DNA of 64,000 nt from Nostoc sp. JL33 (lineage in GTDB: Bacteria > Cyanobacteriota > Cyanobacteriia > Cyanobacteriales > Nostocaceae). The position numbers were made by a program, and so were the translations under genes. The notes under the pieces were generated by a model. That model was not told where the DNA came from. It made no database searches and saw nothing but the letters and a program-made list of their open reading frames with translations. Shown here in pieces: positions 33,790 to 43,413 of the stretch. The stretch spans positions 1 through 64,000 of the forward strand of contig NZ_JABXKP010000096.1 of NCBI RefSeq assembly GCF_017114985.1, given 5' to 3'. Position 1 is the first letter of the stretch. Each line of letters begins with the position of its first letter.

Positions 33790-33935
33790 TTTTGGATTTT
33801 GGATTTTAGATTTTAGATTGACCCCAGCAATCAAGTCAGGGGCAAGTCATTTAATTTTAAATAATGGAACGCAAGAATCTTCTCTTCTTAGGCTCTGCCA
33901 ACAATCCAAAATCCAAAATTTAAAATCTAAAATTC
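33790..33935. repeat. inverted pair of GGATTTTAGATTTTAGATT repeats
   Basis: GGATTTTAGATTTTAGATT (about 33801-33819) and AATCCAAAATCCAAAATTT (33902-33920) are nearly complementary ends around an 80-bp interior. The same words recur at 36983-37015 and 37194-37211. The 33711-34240 spacer contains this and the element at 33995, and no gene. Confidence 0.7.
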
Positions 33936-33994
33936 GGTGAGAGCTTTTCTAGGAACTGAATATTAGGATGCATATTTTGCCACTTTATAATTTA

Positions 33995-34123
33995 TATAGG
34001 ACTCCTATTTGATTTTTGAACAAATTAAGTACTAATCGAAAAGGCTTATTCCCTACTCCCCACTCCCTACTGCCCACTCCCAGCCTACGCAAGTCAGTTC
34101 AATAATCAAAGCGGATTACTATA
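33995..34123. mobile_element. MITE-like element, TATAG family, copy 1
   Basis: Left end TATAGGACTCCTATTTGATT and right end AATCAAAGCGGATTACTATA are imperfect inverted repeats with outer TATAG/CTATA. Internal parts include a CTACTCCCCACTCCC heptamer-like run and CCTACGCAAGTCAG. Matches at 41714-41864 and 41863-42013 define the family. No ORF. Confidence 0.82.
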
Positions 34124-34240
34124 CTTAATTCTTTGTTAAAAAAATGTCAACGAATTGGATAGAACTTTTTTTGATACTGACATCATCGGCGATCGCTGTC
34201 ATGGAAGCGATAAGATCAAAAATAAATTCATGCTGTGTTT

Positions 34241-35059
34241 ATGGCAACCCAACTCAGCCAAGCCAAATCCCAAACTGAACTGGTAATATCTTGGGAAGCC
34301 TTGCCCAAGGATTTTCAACTAGAGGATGAACCAGTGGAGAATACAGGTCAGCCACTTTTGGCTGGTGCTTTGCGTGAAAGCTTAGAAATCAGTGGATTCA
34401 TCCAACCCCAGATGTTGATAGCTTCAAACTTTGGTCTTTGTGCGACAATCAACGGGCAATTTATTGCCAAAGCACCTAACTGGGTTTATGTGCCATCGGT
34501 GAATCAAGTTGTGGGCAATCGTAAAAGTTATACACCCAATTTAGAAGGAGATATCCCAGCGATCGCCATCGAATTTCTATCGGAGACTGAAGGTGGAGAA
34601 TATTCCGTAAAGCGAACTTATCCACCAGGAAAATGGTTTTTCTACGAGCAAATTTTACAGATTCCCATCTACGTAATTTTTGAACCAGATGGCGGTTTAT
34701 TAGAATATTATCAACTGGAAAATAAACGCTATGAGTTAAAGTTACCCGACGAAAATGGTCGTCATTGGATTGATGTAATGGGCTTATTTTTGGGAACTTG
34801 GCAAGGAACAAAAGAAGCTCGCACTGGTTATTGGTTGCGCTGGTGGGATCAAGCTGGTAATTTATTACCGTGGGCTGTGGAACAGATTGAACAAGAACGC
34901 GAACGTGCTGAACAAGAACGCCAACGCGCCGAACAAGAACGCGAACGCGCCGAACAAGAACGCCAACGCGCTGAACAAGAACGTCAGCAAAAAGAACGAC
35001 TGATTGCTTATTTGCAATCTCAGGGTATTGACCCGAATAATTTGCCCCCGTTCGAGTAG
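34241..35059 (+). CDS. Uma2 (DUF820) family endonuclease-like protein with charged coiled-coil tail
   Basis: A 272-residue protein. Residues 1-210 are a PD-(D/E)XK-type Uma2 domain (APNWVYVPSV, AIAIEFLSETEGG, IYVIFEPDGG). Uma2 proteins are very abundant in cyanobacteria and their roles are mostly unknown. The tail from about 217 is a heptad coiled coil made of EQERERA and EQERQRA repeats encoded by a 21-bp tandem repeat, ending QGIDPNNLPPFE. The ATG at 34241 is preferred to a GTG two codons upstream. Confidence 0.85.
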   Translation: MATQLSQAKSQTELVISWEALPKDFQLEDEPVENTGQPLLAGALRESLEISGFIQPQMLIASNFGLCATINGQFIAKAPNWVYVPSVNQVVGNRKSYTPNLEGDIPAIAIEFLSETEGGEYSVKRTYPPGKWFFYEQILQIPIYVIFEPDGGLLEYYQLENKRYELKLPDENGRHWIDVMGLFLGTWQGTKEARTGYWLRWWDQAGNLLPWAVEQIEQERERAEQERQRAEQERERAEQERQRAEQERQQKERLIAYLQSQGIDPNNLPPFE

Positions 35060-35121
35060 AAAGTAAAAACCGCGCGTTTGTGAAATTACATCTGTTTTGA
35101 TTTATTTGAACCACACCTGTC

Positions 35122-35149
35122 GTAGGGGCAATTCATGAATTGCCCCTAC
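35122..35149. repeat. GTAGGGGCAATTC palindrome
   Basis: Perfect palindrome with arms GTAGGGGCAATTCA and TGAATTGCCCCTAC, of the family also seen at 21221-21249. It lies between convergent genes and could end transcription from both sides. Confidence 0.8.
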
Positions 35150-35188
35150 AAAAATTACGCGATTTTGCAAAACAAACCAGTTTAAAAA

Positions 35189-36772
35189 TCAAGCAGTCAC
35201 AATATAAGGTGAGTTGATCGCTGCTACACGATTAGCATCTACCAAAGCTTGATATACCATCACCGCTACCTCAGCGCGTGTAGCATCGCGGGTAGGATTG
35301 AGTTGTTTGAGATTCGGGTGATTGACGATAATCTGCTTTTGAATAGCCTTGATTACTTCATCCTTAGCATAATCAGGAATCTTTGCTTGGTCATCGAAAA
35401 CTTTAATAGTTGCTGTCCCATCAGCAGATAATCCTAATCCATTCACCAAGGAAACAATCACTTGCACGCGCTGGATATTTTTGTTGGGGGCAAAGGTATT
35501 GTCGGGAAAACCAGAGAGAAATGAACCTTCATATGCCTGCTGAATTACCTTGGATGCCCAAAAGTTTGCTGGTACATCTTTGAATTTGATCGCGGGGCGG
35601 TTTGACGATGGATTGAAAGCTTTTACCAGTAATGCGGCGTATTGCGCCCGTGTCATTGTCGCATCTGGTTTAAATGTGCGATCGGGAAAACCATTGACTA
35701 TCCCCAACTTGACTAATTCCCGAATAAAGTCACCTGCCCAATGATTCGCAATATCGGTTAATTCGATAGTAGGCGTAGGTGTCGGTGTCGGAGTGGGTGC
35801 CGGTGTTGGTATAGGAATGGGAATAGGTGTCGGTGTCGGTGTAGGTGTCGGCGCAGGAGTTGGCGTAGGTGTCGGTGTCGGCGTAGGTGTCGGTGTCGGA
35901 ACCGAACTATCTGCAAACTCTAGGTTTCCTGTGACTTTAGACGTATCTATTTTATTTCCTACAGAAACCAGCTTGTTGGAACTGGCATTTTGCAAATCAA
36001 ATTTACCGTTATTGCGTAGAGTATTGCCGCCTGGGTTATTGGTACTGCCGATATCCGGTAGGGCAGTTCCAATTACCGTGATCCCATCGTCAGTGTTATT
36101 TTCACAGACATTGTTACGCAATAAGGGACGAGCACTACCAGAGATGATAATCCCAGAACGGTTTTCATAAATTTTGTTATCTCGAAGTATGGGTGATGCA
36201 GTATCACTAATAGCAATGCCAAAACCTGTTTTGAAGTAGGTGTTATCTAGAATTTGACCTTTAGAATTTTTAGCGATCGCAATTCCATTGGCTGCATTCT
36301 GAGTGAACACATTACCTAGAATAACTGGGTTAGCCTCACCTGTAGCAAATACTCCCTCCCGCTTACAGTTGGTGAAGGTGCTATTAGCAACAGTAGGGGC
36401 AGTTGATTCAATCCAAGCACCACTACCACGGCTAGCCAGATTTGTTACAGTCACTCCTCGGAGTTCGGCTTTATCCAGCAACACTAATGTGACATTCTGA
36501 CCAGCAAAAGTACGGCTTAGGTAGTTACCACTTCCTTCAATCAAAATGCGATCGCCTTTGTTTGCTTCATCACCCACCACTATCACCCCAGATGGAATAG
36601 TTAGCGGAAAGACTTCACCACTAGCAGCATTATAATTTCCATTTGCCAGTTGAATCTTAGTGTTATCTGTAGCTACCTTAAGGGCTTGGGTAATAGTTTT
36701 GAATGGGGCTTGTTGGCTACCAAGGTTGGTATCGCTGCCTATTACTGGATTTACGTAAAAAGTTTGAGCCAT
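35189..36772 (-). CDS. beta-helix (DUF1565) protein with Pro-Thr linker and SLH domains
   Basis: A 527-residue cell-surface type protein. Residues 1-290 begin TFYVNPVIGSDTNLGS, the DUF1565 start, and form a right-handed parallel beta-helix with repeats of the style NPVILGNVFTQNAANGI. A linker of about 45 residues is almost pure PTPTP with a few alanines and isoleucines. The last 190 residues hold three SLH domains (DIANHWAGDFIRELVKLGIV, then VPANFWASKVIQQAYEG, and a third unit ending NPTRDATRAEVAVMVYQALV). No signal peptide precedes MAQTFYV, which is odd for an SLH protein. Confidence 0.87.
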   Translation of the reverse strand: MAQTFYVNPVIGSDTNLGSQQAPFKTITQALKVATDNTKIQLANGNYNAASGEVFPLTIPSGVIVVGDEANKGDRILIEGSGNYLSRTFAGQNVTLVLLDKAELRGVTVTNLASRGSGAWIESTAPTVANSTFTNCKREGVFATGEANPVILGNVFTQNAANGIAIAKNSKGQILDNTYFKTGFGIAISDTASPILRDNKIYENRSGIIISGSARPLLRNNVCENNTDDGITVIGTALPDIGSTNNPGGNTLRNNGKFDLQNASSNKLVSVGNKIDTSKVTGNLEFADSSVPTPTPTPTPTPTPTPAPTPTPTPTPIPIPIPTPAPTPTPTPTPTIELTDIANHWAGDFIRELVKLGIVNGFPDRTFKPDATMTRAQYAALLVKAFNPSSNRPAIKFKDVPANFWASKVIQQAYEGSFLSGFPDNTFAPNKNIQRVQVIVSLVNGLGLSADGTATIKVFDDQAKIPDYAKDEVIKAIQKQIIVNHPNLKQLNPTRDATRAEVAVMVYQALVDANRVAAINSPYIVTA

Positions 36773-37274
36773 ATTTATACTTGAAAAAACACATAGCTAT
36801 CCTAGCGCTAACCATGAAAGTGGGTAGCGGTTGATGCATTAAGTAACTTAAAGTACTTTTGAGTCCAAAGTTAAAAAAATACGCAAATGCTTTTGGTTTC
36901 ACTACTACTGAGCTAACCTAAAATTGCTGGGTGAGGGTGGGAAGTGTGGGAGCAAAGGTAAAGTTTCTGACTATTGACCTAACGATTTTAGATTTTGGAT
37001 TTTAGATTTTAGATTATTTCGGTTCATGCCCTGCCCCTAGTGGACGGAATAAATTCAAAATCCCAAATCCCAAATCTTCAAGCCTTGTCCCCTTGTGGGC
37101 GAGGTTAATCCAAAAGACGCTCTCTACGAGACGCTCTTGCTAGCTTGTCCTCCGCAGGAGTACGCGGACTCGCTCTCCGTGGCGCTATCGCTTTCTCCAA
37201 AATCCAAAATTGGTTAACTATTGACTATTGACTAATCTGATATCTTGCGCCATTCTCGATCAGCCAACTAGCCC

Positions 37275-37355
37275 GCCTCAGACTTAAGTCTGAGGCTAAT
37301 AGCCCAAGTCCACTCAAGTGGACTAAAACCGTTTACTAGTAGTCTTTAAACTACT
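37275..37355. repeat. row of perfect palindromes in a 674-bp spacer
   Basis: GCCTCAGACTTAAGTCTGAGGC (37275-37296 by position), AGTCCACTCAAGTGGACT (37307-37324) and AGTAGTCTTTAAACTACT (37338-37355) stand in a row. The order resembles the hairpin elements at 8639 and 44436. The rest of 36773-37446 carries GATTTTAGATT words and a GGACTCGCTCTCCGTGGCGC repeat, and no gene. Confidence 0.75.
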
Positions 37356-37446
37356 TTAGCTATAAGCAAGAGTAATTCATTACTAGGCGATTGTTGGGAC
37401 TAGTGGAAGATATCAGTAATGACCATTGACTAATAACTATTTATTT

Positions 37447-37953
37447 ATGAATCAAGATTTAACACAACAGTGGTTAGCCCAAATCCAGGTACTCAAAGAG
37501 CAGATGGCGGGACTTCAACACGATCGCGATGCTGCTTGGGAAAGTGCCCAAAAATGGCGTCAGCTTTACAACACAGAAGCAGAACAACGCCGCACAGATG
37601 CCCAACTGTGCCAACAGGCGATCGCATCCCTGAAGGCAGATGTGCATAAATTACAGGGTCTTGAGGTGGAGACACTGACTGCTGGGACACCAGTAACAGT
37701 GAACCAACAAGAAATAGAACAACTAAAATCTGTGGAAGACTTGCAAGCTAAACTCATCGCCGTGATCAAAGAACGTGATCGCCTCTTGCAAGCTTTGAAA
37801 ACTGAGCAGGATAACCACGCCCAAACCCGCAATAGCCTAACTACTGCCTTGGGTGATGCTATTGATAGCTTGACACGCGAACGAGCCGGAAGAGAAAAAG
37901 GCCCAAGAGGACAAGGCGACAAGGAGATAGGGGGACAAGGGGAAACCCCATAG
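37447..37953 (+). CDS. conserved cyanobacterial coiled-coil protein, function unknown
   Basis: A 168-residue, highly charged protein, almost all helix: NQDLTQQWLAQIQVLKEQMA, DRDAAWESAQKWRQLYNTEAEQ, then a second coiled region (VEDLQAKLIAVIKERDRLL). The last 20 residues (GPRGQGDKEIGGQGETP) are encoded by a Nostoc dispersed repeat, so the original C terminus probably ended earlier. The ATG at 37447 begins the regular pattern; an ATG seven codons upstream is less likely. I do not know a function. Confidence 0.75.
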   Translation: MNQDLTQQWLAQIQVLKEQMAGLQHDRDAAWESAQKWRQLYNTEAEQRRTDAQLCQQAIASLKADVHKLQGLEVETLTAGTPVTVNQQEIEQLKSVEDLQAKLIAVIKERDRLLQALKTEQDNHAQTRNSLTTALGDAIDSLTRERAGREKGPRGQGDKEIGGQGETP

Positions 37954-38097
37954 TTGAACAAGAATTCAGAATTCAGGAGCAAGGTGATTATGAAAAGAAG
38001 GTGTATGTGGAGGATAGCGCGATCGCAACCTCTTCCTTTCTCTGTGCCCTCTGCGCCTCGCTTTCTTGGATAATTTATTTCTTGGAAATCCCTTAGC

Positions 38098-40572
38098 TTA
38101 TCCTTGTATCGGCTGAATGCCAAATGCAATTAATCTCTCTATCGACTTGCTATCTAGGGGTTTTGAGAAAAAATATCCCTGCGCGTACTTGCATTTCATG
38201 GCTCTAAGTTGTGCTAGCTGTTCCGCCGTTTCTACGCCCTCCGCGATTACATCTTTATTTAGATTTTTGGCTAGGCTGATGATCGTCTGAATAATCTCTA
38301 AGCTTTCTTCATTAGCACCAATCTTGGCAATAAAAGAACGATCAATCTTCAAGGCACTACTTGGAAAACGGTGCAGGTAACTTAAGGATGAATAGCCTGT
38401 GCCAAAATCATCTAACTGTAATTGAATATTCATCTCTTGCAGTTGCAAAATCATAAAACTTGTTAATTGAATATTTCCCATAAGTACGCTTTCGGTAATC
38501 TCCAGTTTTAAATTGCTGCCTTCCAGGTCAGTTTCTTGCACAATTTGGTTAATTTTTTCAATCAGCGCCGGATCTGAAAACTGTTTAGTGGAAAGATTTA
38601 CACTGATTGTCAAGGGTGGGTCAGCAGGAAATTGTATTTGCCAAGCGTGCATCTGACGACAAGCTTCGCGGAGTACCCAATAACCAATAGGGATAATCAG
38701 CCCAGTTTCTTCTGCCAGTGGAATAAAGCTGCCTGGAAAAACTAATCCGTGTTGCGGGTGCTGCCAACGAACCAGAGCCTCGAAGCCAATAATCTTGTAA
38801 GTTCCTAACAAAACAATTGGCTGGTAGTGAATCAGAAACTCTTGCCGTTCAACTGCCCGTCGTAGATCCATCTCTAACTCTAATAGCTTCGTTACTTGGG
38901 TGTACATGGTTGAGTCAAATATCTTATGGCATCCCTTACCCGATGTCTTAGCGTGATACATTGCAATGTCAGCATCGCGTAGGAGTTCCTCCGGTCGGTT
39001 GTAACTAGCATTGCTCAGGGCAATGCCAATGCTGACGGTAGTAAATACCTCATTCCCACTGAGTTTGAACGCAGATTTCAGAGCTTCGTGTATCCGCTCT
39101 ACTACGGTTGTTACGTCATTGATGTTGTTGAGATCATCGAGCAAAATTGTAAACTCATCTCCCCCTAGACGGGCAACTGTGTCTCCAGCACGCAGGCAAT
39201 TTTCCAATATGCGAGCCAGCGCAGTTAGTAGTTGATCACCAATCATATGACCGAGACTATCGTTGATTCTTTTGAAGCGATCTAGGTCTAGAAAGAGAAC
39301 AGCGAATGTATAGTCTACACGTCGTTTTGCCGACATAAGTGTACGTTCTAGGCGTTCCAGAAATAAGGCGCGGTTTGGCAGACCGGTTAGTAGATCGTGA
39401 AAGGCATCATGAATTAATTGCGCTTGGGCAACTTTTAGAGCAGTAATGTTGCGAGCAATACTCAAAACAAAATATACTGAACCATCGCTACCCAATTCTG
39501 GCACAAGACGGGTATGGTAATGTTTTGTTTCCCAAGCGATCGCTAAAGTGCATTCAAACTCAATCTCTTGCTTAGTTTGGAAAACTTCCTGGAGCTTATA
39601 ATCGCATATCTGGCAAAATTCTGACGGCAGAGTTAAATCGGCGTTTGTTTTGCCAATAAATGTTTCGGCTGATATTCCTGTAATCTTTTCAATAGCTGGA
39701 TTAACGTAAACGTAGCGCAATTGAGTGTTAAATCTGGAAATAATATCAGGTGCATTTTCAACTAGTACTTTGAATTCTTGCTGACGACGCCCTAGTGCCT
39801 CCAATATCTGCTTACGCTCGCTGATATCCTGAAAGACCAAAACTGCACCTGTGATGTTACCATCGTCCTCTTTAATCGGTGCAATACTATCATTAATTGG
39901 TATTTCTGCACCGTTTCTAGCAATAAGTATAGTCGGTTCTGATAAATGGGCAATAATGCCAGACTCAATGACTTGTTTTATAGGAATTTCAATTTTTATC
40001 CGAGTCTTTTCATCAACAATATTGAATACTTCTATTACTTCTTTACCAAATGCATCTGAATATTTCCAACCCGTTATTAGCTCCGCAGCCGAATTCATAA
40101 AAGTTACTGCTCCTAATGCGTCGCTAGTAATCACCGCATCCCCAATACTTTTAAGTACGGTAGTCAGCCATTGTTCACTCTGTTTTAATTTTGTTTGAAT
40201 CCGATGTTTAGATAGGCTAATTTCAATATTAAACTTTAATTCTTTTTCTTTAAAAGGTTTGATAATGTAGCCAAATGGATCTGTTACTTTTGCTCGTTCT
40301 AATGTTTTTTCATCTTCATCAACAGTGAGAAAGATTACTGGAATATTAAAAATATTATGAATGATCTGGGCGGACTCCACACCGTCCATCTTTCCCTGTA
40401 GTATAATATCCATTAAAATTAAATCTATAGAATCATCTGCTGCTTTTTCAATTGCTTCTTCTCCAGAATCGACAATCCCAAAAATAGTGTATCCAAATTT
40501 TTCTAGCCGCTTTTTGATATCCATTGCCACAATGAATTCATCTTCAACAATTAATATATTTACTTTGTTCAT
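38098..40572 (-). CDS. response regulator with PAS, GGDEF and EAL domains
   Basis: An 824-residue cyclic-di-GMP protein. Domains in order: REC (1-125, phospho-accepting aspartate in LILMDIILQG), PAS (about 140-260), PAS (about 270-385), GGDEF (about 395-555, RLGGDEFTILLDD, catalytic site intact) and EAL (about 570-820, GFEALVRWQHP, with LEITESVL, DDFGTGYSS and KIDRSFI, metal site intact). Both activities could work. Its ATG lies 21 bp after the histidine kinase gene stop, so it is the kinase's partner. The signal reaches both PAS domains and the REC domain. Confidence 0.93.
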   Translation of the reverse strand: MNKVNILIVEDEFIVAMDIKKRLEKFGYTIFGIVDSGEEAIEKAADDSIDLILMDIILQGKMDGVESAQIIHNIFNIPVIFLTVDEDEKTLERAKVTDPFGYIIKPFKEKELKFNIEISLSKHRIQTKLKQSEQWLTTVLKSIGDAVITSDALGAVTFMNSAAELITGWKYSDAFGKEVIEVFNIVDEKTRIKIEIPIKQVIESGIIAHLSEPTILIARNGAEIPINDSIAPIKEDDGNITGAVLVFQDISERKQILEALGRRQQEFKVLVENAPDIISRFNTQLRYVYVNPAIEKITGISAETFIGKTNADLTLPSEFCQICDYKLQEVFQTKQEIEFECTLAIAWETKHYHTRLVPELGSDGSVYFVLSIARNITALKVAQAQLIHDAFHDLLTGLPNRALFLERLERTLMSAKRRVDYTFAVLFLDLDRFKRINDSLGHMIGDQLLTALARILENCLRAGDTVARLGGDEFTILLDDLNNINDVTTVVERIHEALKSAFKLSGNEVFTTVSIGIALSNASYNRPEELLRDADIAMYHAKTSGKGCHKIFDSTMYTQVTKLLELEMDLRRAVERQEFLIHYQPIVLLGTYKIIGFEALVRWQHPQHGLVFPGSFIPLAEETGLIIPIGYWVLREACRQMHAWQIQFPADPPLTISVNLSTKQFSDPALIEKINQIVQETDLEGSNLKLEITESVLMGNIQLTSFMILQLQEMNIQLQLDDFGTGYSSLSYLHRFPSSALKIDRSFIAKIGANEESLEIIQTIISLAKNLNKDVIAEGVETAEQLAQLRAMKCKYAQGYFFSKPLDSKSIERLIAFGIQPIQG

Positions 40573-40593
40573 GATTGTGTTTGATTGATGGAA

Positions 40594-41445
40594 TTATAAC
40601 TTTTTAGTCGAAAATGTAATTTTAAACTTTACTCCGTTGTTATTGCTAAAATCAATGTTCCCTCTTAGCTGATTTGTGAGACCCTTTATTAATCGCAGAC
40701 CTAATGATTCTGTAGTCTGAAAGTCAAAGTCTTTGGGAAAACCAACGCCATTATCACTGATAGTAAGTGTAAATAAATTTGCTTTTAGGGAGCAAAACTC
40801 AATACAAATTTCTCCTGATTCTCTTTGGTTAAATGCGTGTTTTAGAGAATTTGAAATAAGTTCATTGATAATCAAGCCACAAAGAATAGCTGCATCACTC
40901 ACTAGAAAAACATCCTCAATCTTGATTTTCAAGTTAATAGCGGTAGAATTAAGTTTGTATGAATTCAACAAATTAGTTATTAAGTCTTGGATATATTCAG
41001 CAAAATTAATACTTGCCAGGTCTTTAGATTGATACAGTTTATCGTGGATTAGAGCCATTGATTGAATCCGATTCTGGCTATTTTTGAATACTTCAATTGC
41101 TCGATTATCCTTGAGATACTCTGCTTCCAAACTTAGCAGACTAGAAAGAATCTGCAAATTATTTTTTAGTCGGTGATGAGTTTCTTTTAATAGCACTTCT
41201 TTTTCTTGAAGCAATACTTTAATCTGCTCCTCTGATTCTTTACACGCTAAACTGACGATAATAGAAGCTAGCATGCTGCCAAAAATAGTCAGCAAATTTG
41301 TTTGATTAGTCCTGGCGTTCGCCTCTATTAACAGCTGTTTCAAGAACTCATTCTCTTCGTTATCCCTAACTGTAGTAAGCATTCGCATGTCCTTCATAAT
41401 TTGCTGACCCTGAACTCTCTGAACTATACCAGTTTGCGTTAGCAT
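40594..41445 (-). CDS. histidine kinase of the HisKA_2 type with shortened CHASE3-like input
   Basis: A 283-residue kinase. Residues 1-55 resemble the end of a CHASE3 sensor domain and are followed by one membrane segment (LLTIFGSMLASIIVSLAC), then the HisKA_2 motif LLKETHHRLKNNLQILSSLL with phospho-accepting histidine, and an HATPase domain ending in SLGLRLIKGLTNQLRG. A full CHASE3 kinase would start with another membrane segment and about 90 more residues; a stop codon in frame 24 bp upstream of the ATG shows they are missing. It is co-directional with the REC-GGDEF-EAL gene. Confidence 0.85.
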   Translation of the reverse strand: MLTQTGIVQRVQGQQIMKDMRMLTTVRDNEENEFLKQLLIEANARTNQTNLLTIFGSMLASIIVSLACKESEEQIKVLLQEKEVLLKETHHRLKNNLQILSSLLSLEAEYLKDNRAIEVFKNSQNRIQSMALIHDKLYQSKDLASINFAEYIQDLITNLLNSYKLNSTAINLKIKIEDVFLVSDAAILCGLIINELISNSLKHAFNQRESGEICIEFCSLKANLFTLTISDNGVGFPKDFDFQTTESLGLRLIKGLTNQLRGNIDFSNNNGVKFKITFSTKKL

Positions 41446-41713
41446 CTCGTAGAGAAGAAAAGTCGGACTTTTAAAACAACCTTTAATAAAGGATATCTGT
41501 ATTAGATAATTATTGTCATAGTATATTTACTGAGTTAAAAGAAAAACAACAATAAATATGTTTGATTTTCCCAGTATATTTGCGTATGCAGCTCCAGATA
41601 TTTTCGCTTGCATAAATTATGTTAATGTGGTATAGAACCTCAATAATTGCACTTAAAAATATTCGATCATATTAGCTTGATATTAAATTGACTTACTGAA
41701 TACTTACACTATA

Positions 41714-41864
41714 TATAGGACTCCTATTTGATTTTTGAAAAAAATCAGTACACCCCAAAAAGGCTTCTTCCCCACTCCCTACTCCCTAATCCCTACTCCC
41801 TGTCTACGCAAATAATTATGGCTACGCCACGCTGCGCGAACAAAAATCAAAGCAGACTGCTATA
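41714..41864. mobile_element. MITE-like element, TATAG family, copy 2
   Basis: TATAGGACTCCTATTTGATT at the left and AAAAATCAAAGCAGACTGCT with ATA at the right. The interior has CCCACTCCCTACTCCC and a GGCTACGCCACGCTGCGCG repeat. The right outer TATA is shared with the next copy. Confidence 0.82.
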
Positions 41865-42013
41865 TAGGAATCCGGTTTGATTTATGAAAAAAATTAGGTA
41901 TTGTAGGGTGTGTTAACGCCGAGAGTACGGCATCAAATCTTTATAAAGGGTGCCGTACTCTCGCACCTACACACCTAAAGAGTCTTTTCACGCAATCAAA
42001 TAGGAACCCTATA
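41863..42013. mobile_element. MITE-like element, TATAG family, copy 3
   Basis: Left TATAGGAATCCGGTTTGATT and right AATCAAATAGGAACCCTATA. The interior is a different palindrome, GTAGGGTGTGTTA ... GTGCCGTACTCTCGCACC, which is a known style of cyanobacterial hairpin. With copy 2 it fills most of the 41446-42126 spacer. No gene seen. Confidence 0.82.
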
Positions 42014-42126
42014 GAGACATAAAATAATCTAGAGAAGCAGGATAATAACCCTTGACGTAAATAATAAGGTATGGGGATAATTAGCAATTTCCTTATGCAA
42101 CTAACTCAAGGCAAGGTAAAGTACCC

Positions 42127-43356
42127 ATGCTCAGGCGCTTAATTGTGATTGTTACTGCCGCTATACTCTTTAGCAACTCCTTGACGCTGGCAGAGAGTAA
42201 AAAGCCCAAACCACCGGATGAATTTCCTCCTAGTCCCCTAGAAATTACCACACCCGATCCACTGCTACCACGTTTGCCCAAGGATAAACAGCCGTTAACT
42301 CTGGAAGAACGGCAAATGTTAGAACCAGCGCTGGATGCCTTAAACCAAGAAGCAGCAGCGAAACTGCAAGCAGGGGATCAGGTGGCGGCGTTTGAAATTT
42401 GGAACCGGGAACTGCGCTTGCGACGCTTTTTAGGTTCATTAGCAGAGGTACAAGCACTATCACGAGTCGGGGCGATCGCTTGGAAGCAAAACGACAGCCC
42501 AGAGGTACAATATATTACGCAGCGATCGCAAGCAATTCAAAAGCAGGCACAATCTCAGAAAACAACTGCCCAAATTGATCTAGAATTGTGGCGATCGCTA
42601 GGTCAAGCTTACCAAAATGTGCGATCGCCTAAACTAGCTCTAGAAGTTTACGACCAAGTTTTGTTAGTAGTGCGACAGCAAAAAAATCCCACAGCACTAG
42701 TAGAAATCCTCAAGACAATTGGAGAACTGCATTTGAGTTGGTTTGATTATCGCAAAGCCGCCCCAATCTACGAGGAATTATTCAGTTTAGCGACTTCCCA
42801 AGGCGAACGTGCAAACGAGGTAACATATCTGCAACGACTGGCTGAGATTTATGAGCAGACAAACCAACCACAGCAGTCATTGAATGTACTTAATAAACTA
42901 GCAGAAATTTACGTCAATGAAAATAATCTTACTGAAATACCACAATTAAAGCTAGCGATCGCTTCAAATTATGAATCTCTAGCAAAGAAAGATCCTAACT
43001 TACTGTTAGAAGCTTTTAAAAATTATCAAGAAGCTTACACCACTGCTTGGCAATTAAAAGAGTACGTTCGTGCTGGTGAAGCTTTGCAGAAGTTAATTGT
43101 GCTGTACCGTTCTCAAGGACAAACAGACGAGGCTTTGCAGGCTAGCCAAATTCTTGTGCAAATACAGGCGCAAGCCGCCAATTTTTACGGGATGATGCAA
43201 GCTTATGACCAAATTGGGCAATTGTATCTAGAACGCAAAGAGTTTCCTCAAGCACTAACAGCTTTTCAAAAAGGGTTAGAACTAGCGCAACAACTCAAAC
43301 ATGAAGAAGCATACTTTACTGGGCAAATTGAAAAACTGTCGAAAGCAAATTTGTAG
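42127..43356 (+). CDS. exported tetratricopeptide-repeat protein
   Basis: A 409-residue protein. Residues 1-22 (LRRLIVIVTAAILFSNSLTL) are a signal peptide followed by a proline-rich spacer, then about seven TPR units (for example LEVYDQVLLVVRQQKNPTAL, AAPIYEELFSLATSQGE, TEIPQLKLAIASNYESLAKK, ALTAFQKGLELAQQL). TPR proteins scaffold complexes; the partner is unknown. The epimerase gene follows 57 bp later on the same strand, so they may be co-transcribed. Confidence 0.85.
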   Translation: MLRRLIVIVTAAILFSNSLTLAESKKPKPPDEFPPSPLEITTPDPLLPRLPKDKQPLTLEERQMLEPALDALNQEAAAKLQAGDQVAAFEIWNRELRLRRFLGSLAEVQALSRVGAIAWKQNDSPEVQYITQRSQAIQKQAQSQKTTAQIDLELWRSLGQAYQNVRSPKLALEVYDQVLLVVRQQKNPTALVEILKTIGELHLSWFDYRKAAPIYEELFSLATSQGERANEVTYLQRLAEIYEQTNQPQQSLNVLNKLAEIYVNENNLTEIPQLKLAIASNYESLAKKDPNLLLEAFKNYQEAYTTAWQLKEYVRAGEALQKLIVLYRSQGQTDEALQASQILVQIQAQAANFYGMMQAYDQIGQLYLERKEFPQALTAFQKGLELAQQLKHEEAYFTGQIEKLSKANL

Positions 43357-43413
43357 TTAATATTAGATAGTTGAATGAAAATTGAAAAATTTGATTAGTT
43401 ATAACTCTCAAAT

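Noticed and set aside
34476..35114. 212-residue minus-strand ORF
   Set aside because: Antisense to the Uma2 gene; its VLVRRVGV repeats mirror the EQERERA coding repeats.
35793..36170. 125-residue Gly/Val-rich plus-strand ORF
   Set aside because: It is antisense to the PTPTP linker of the SLH protein.
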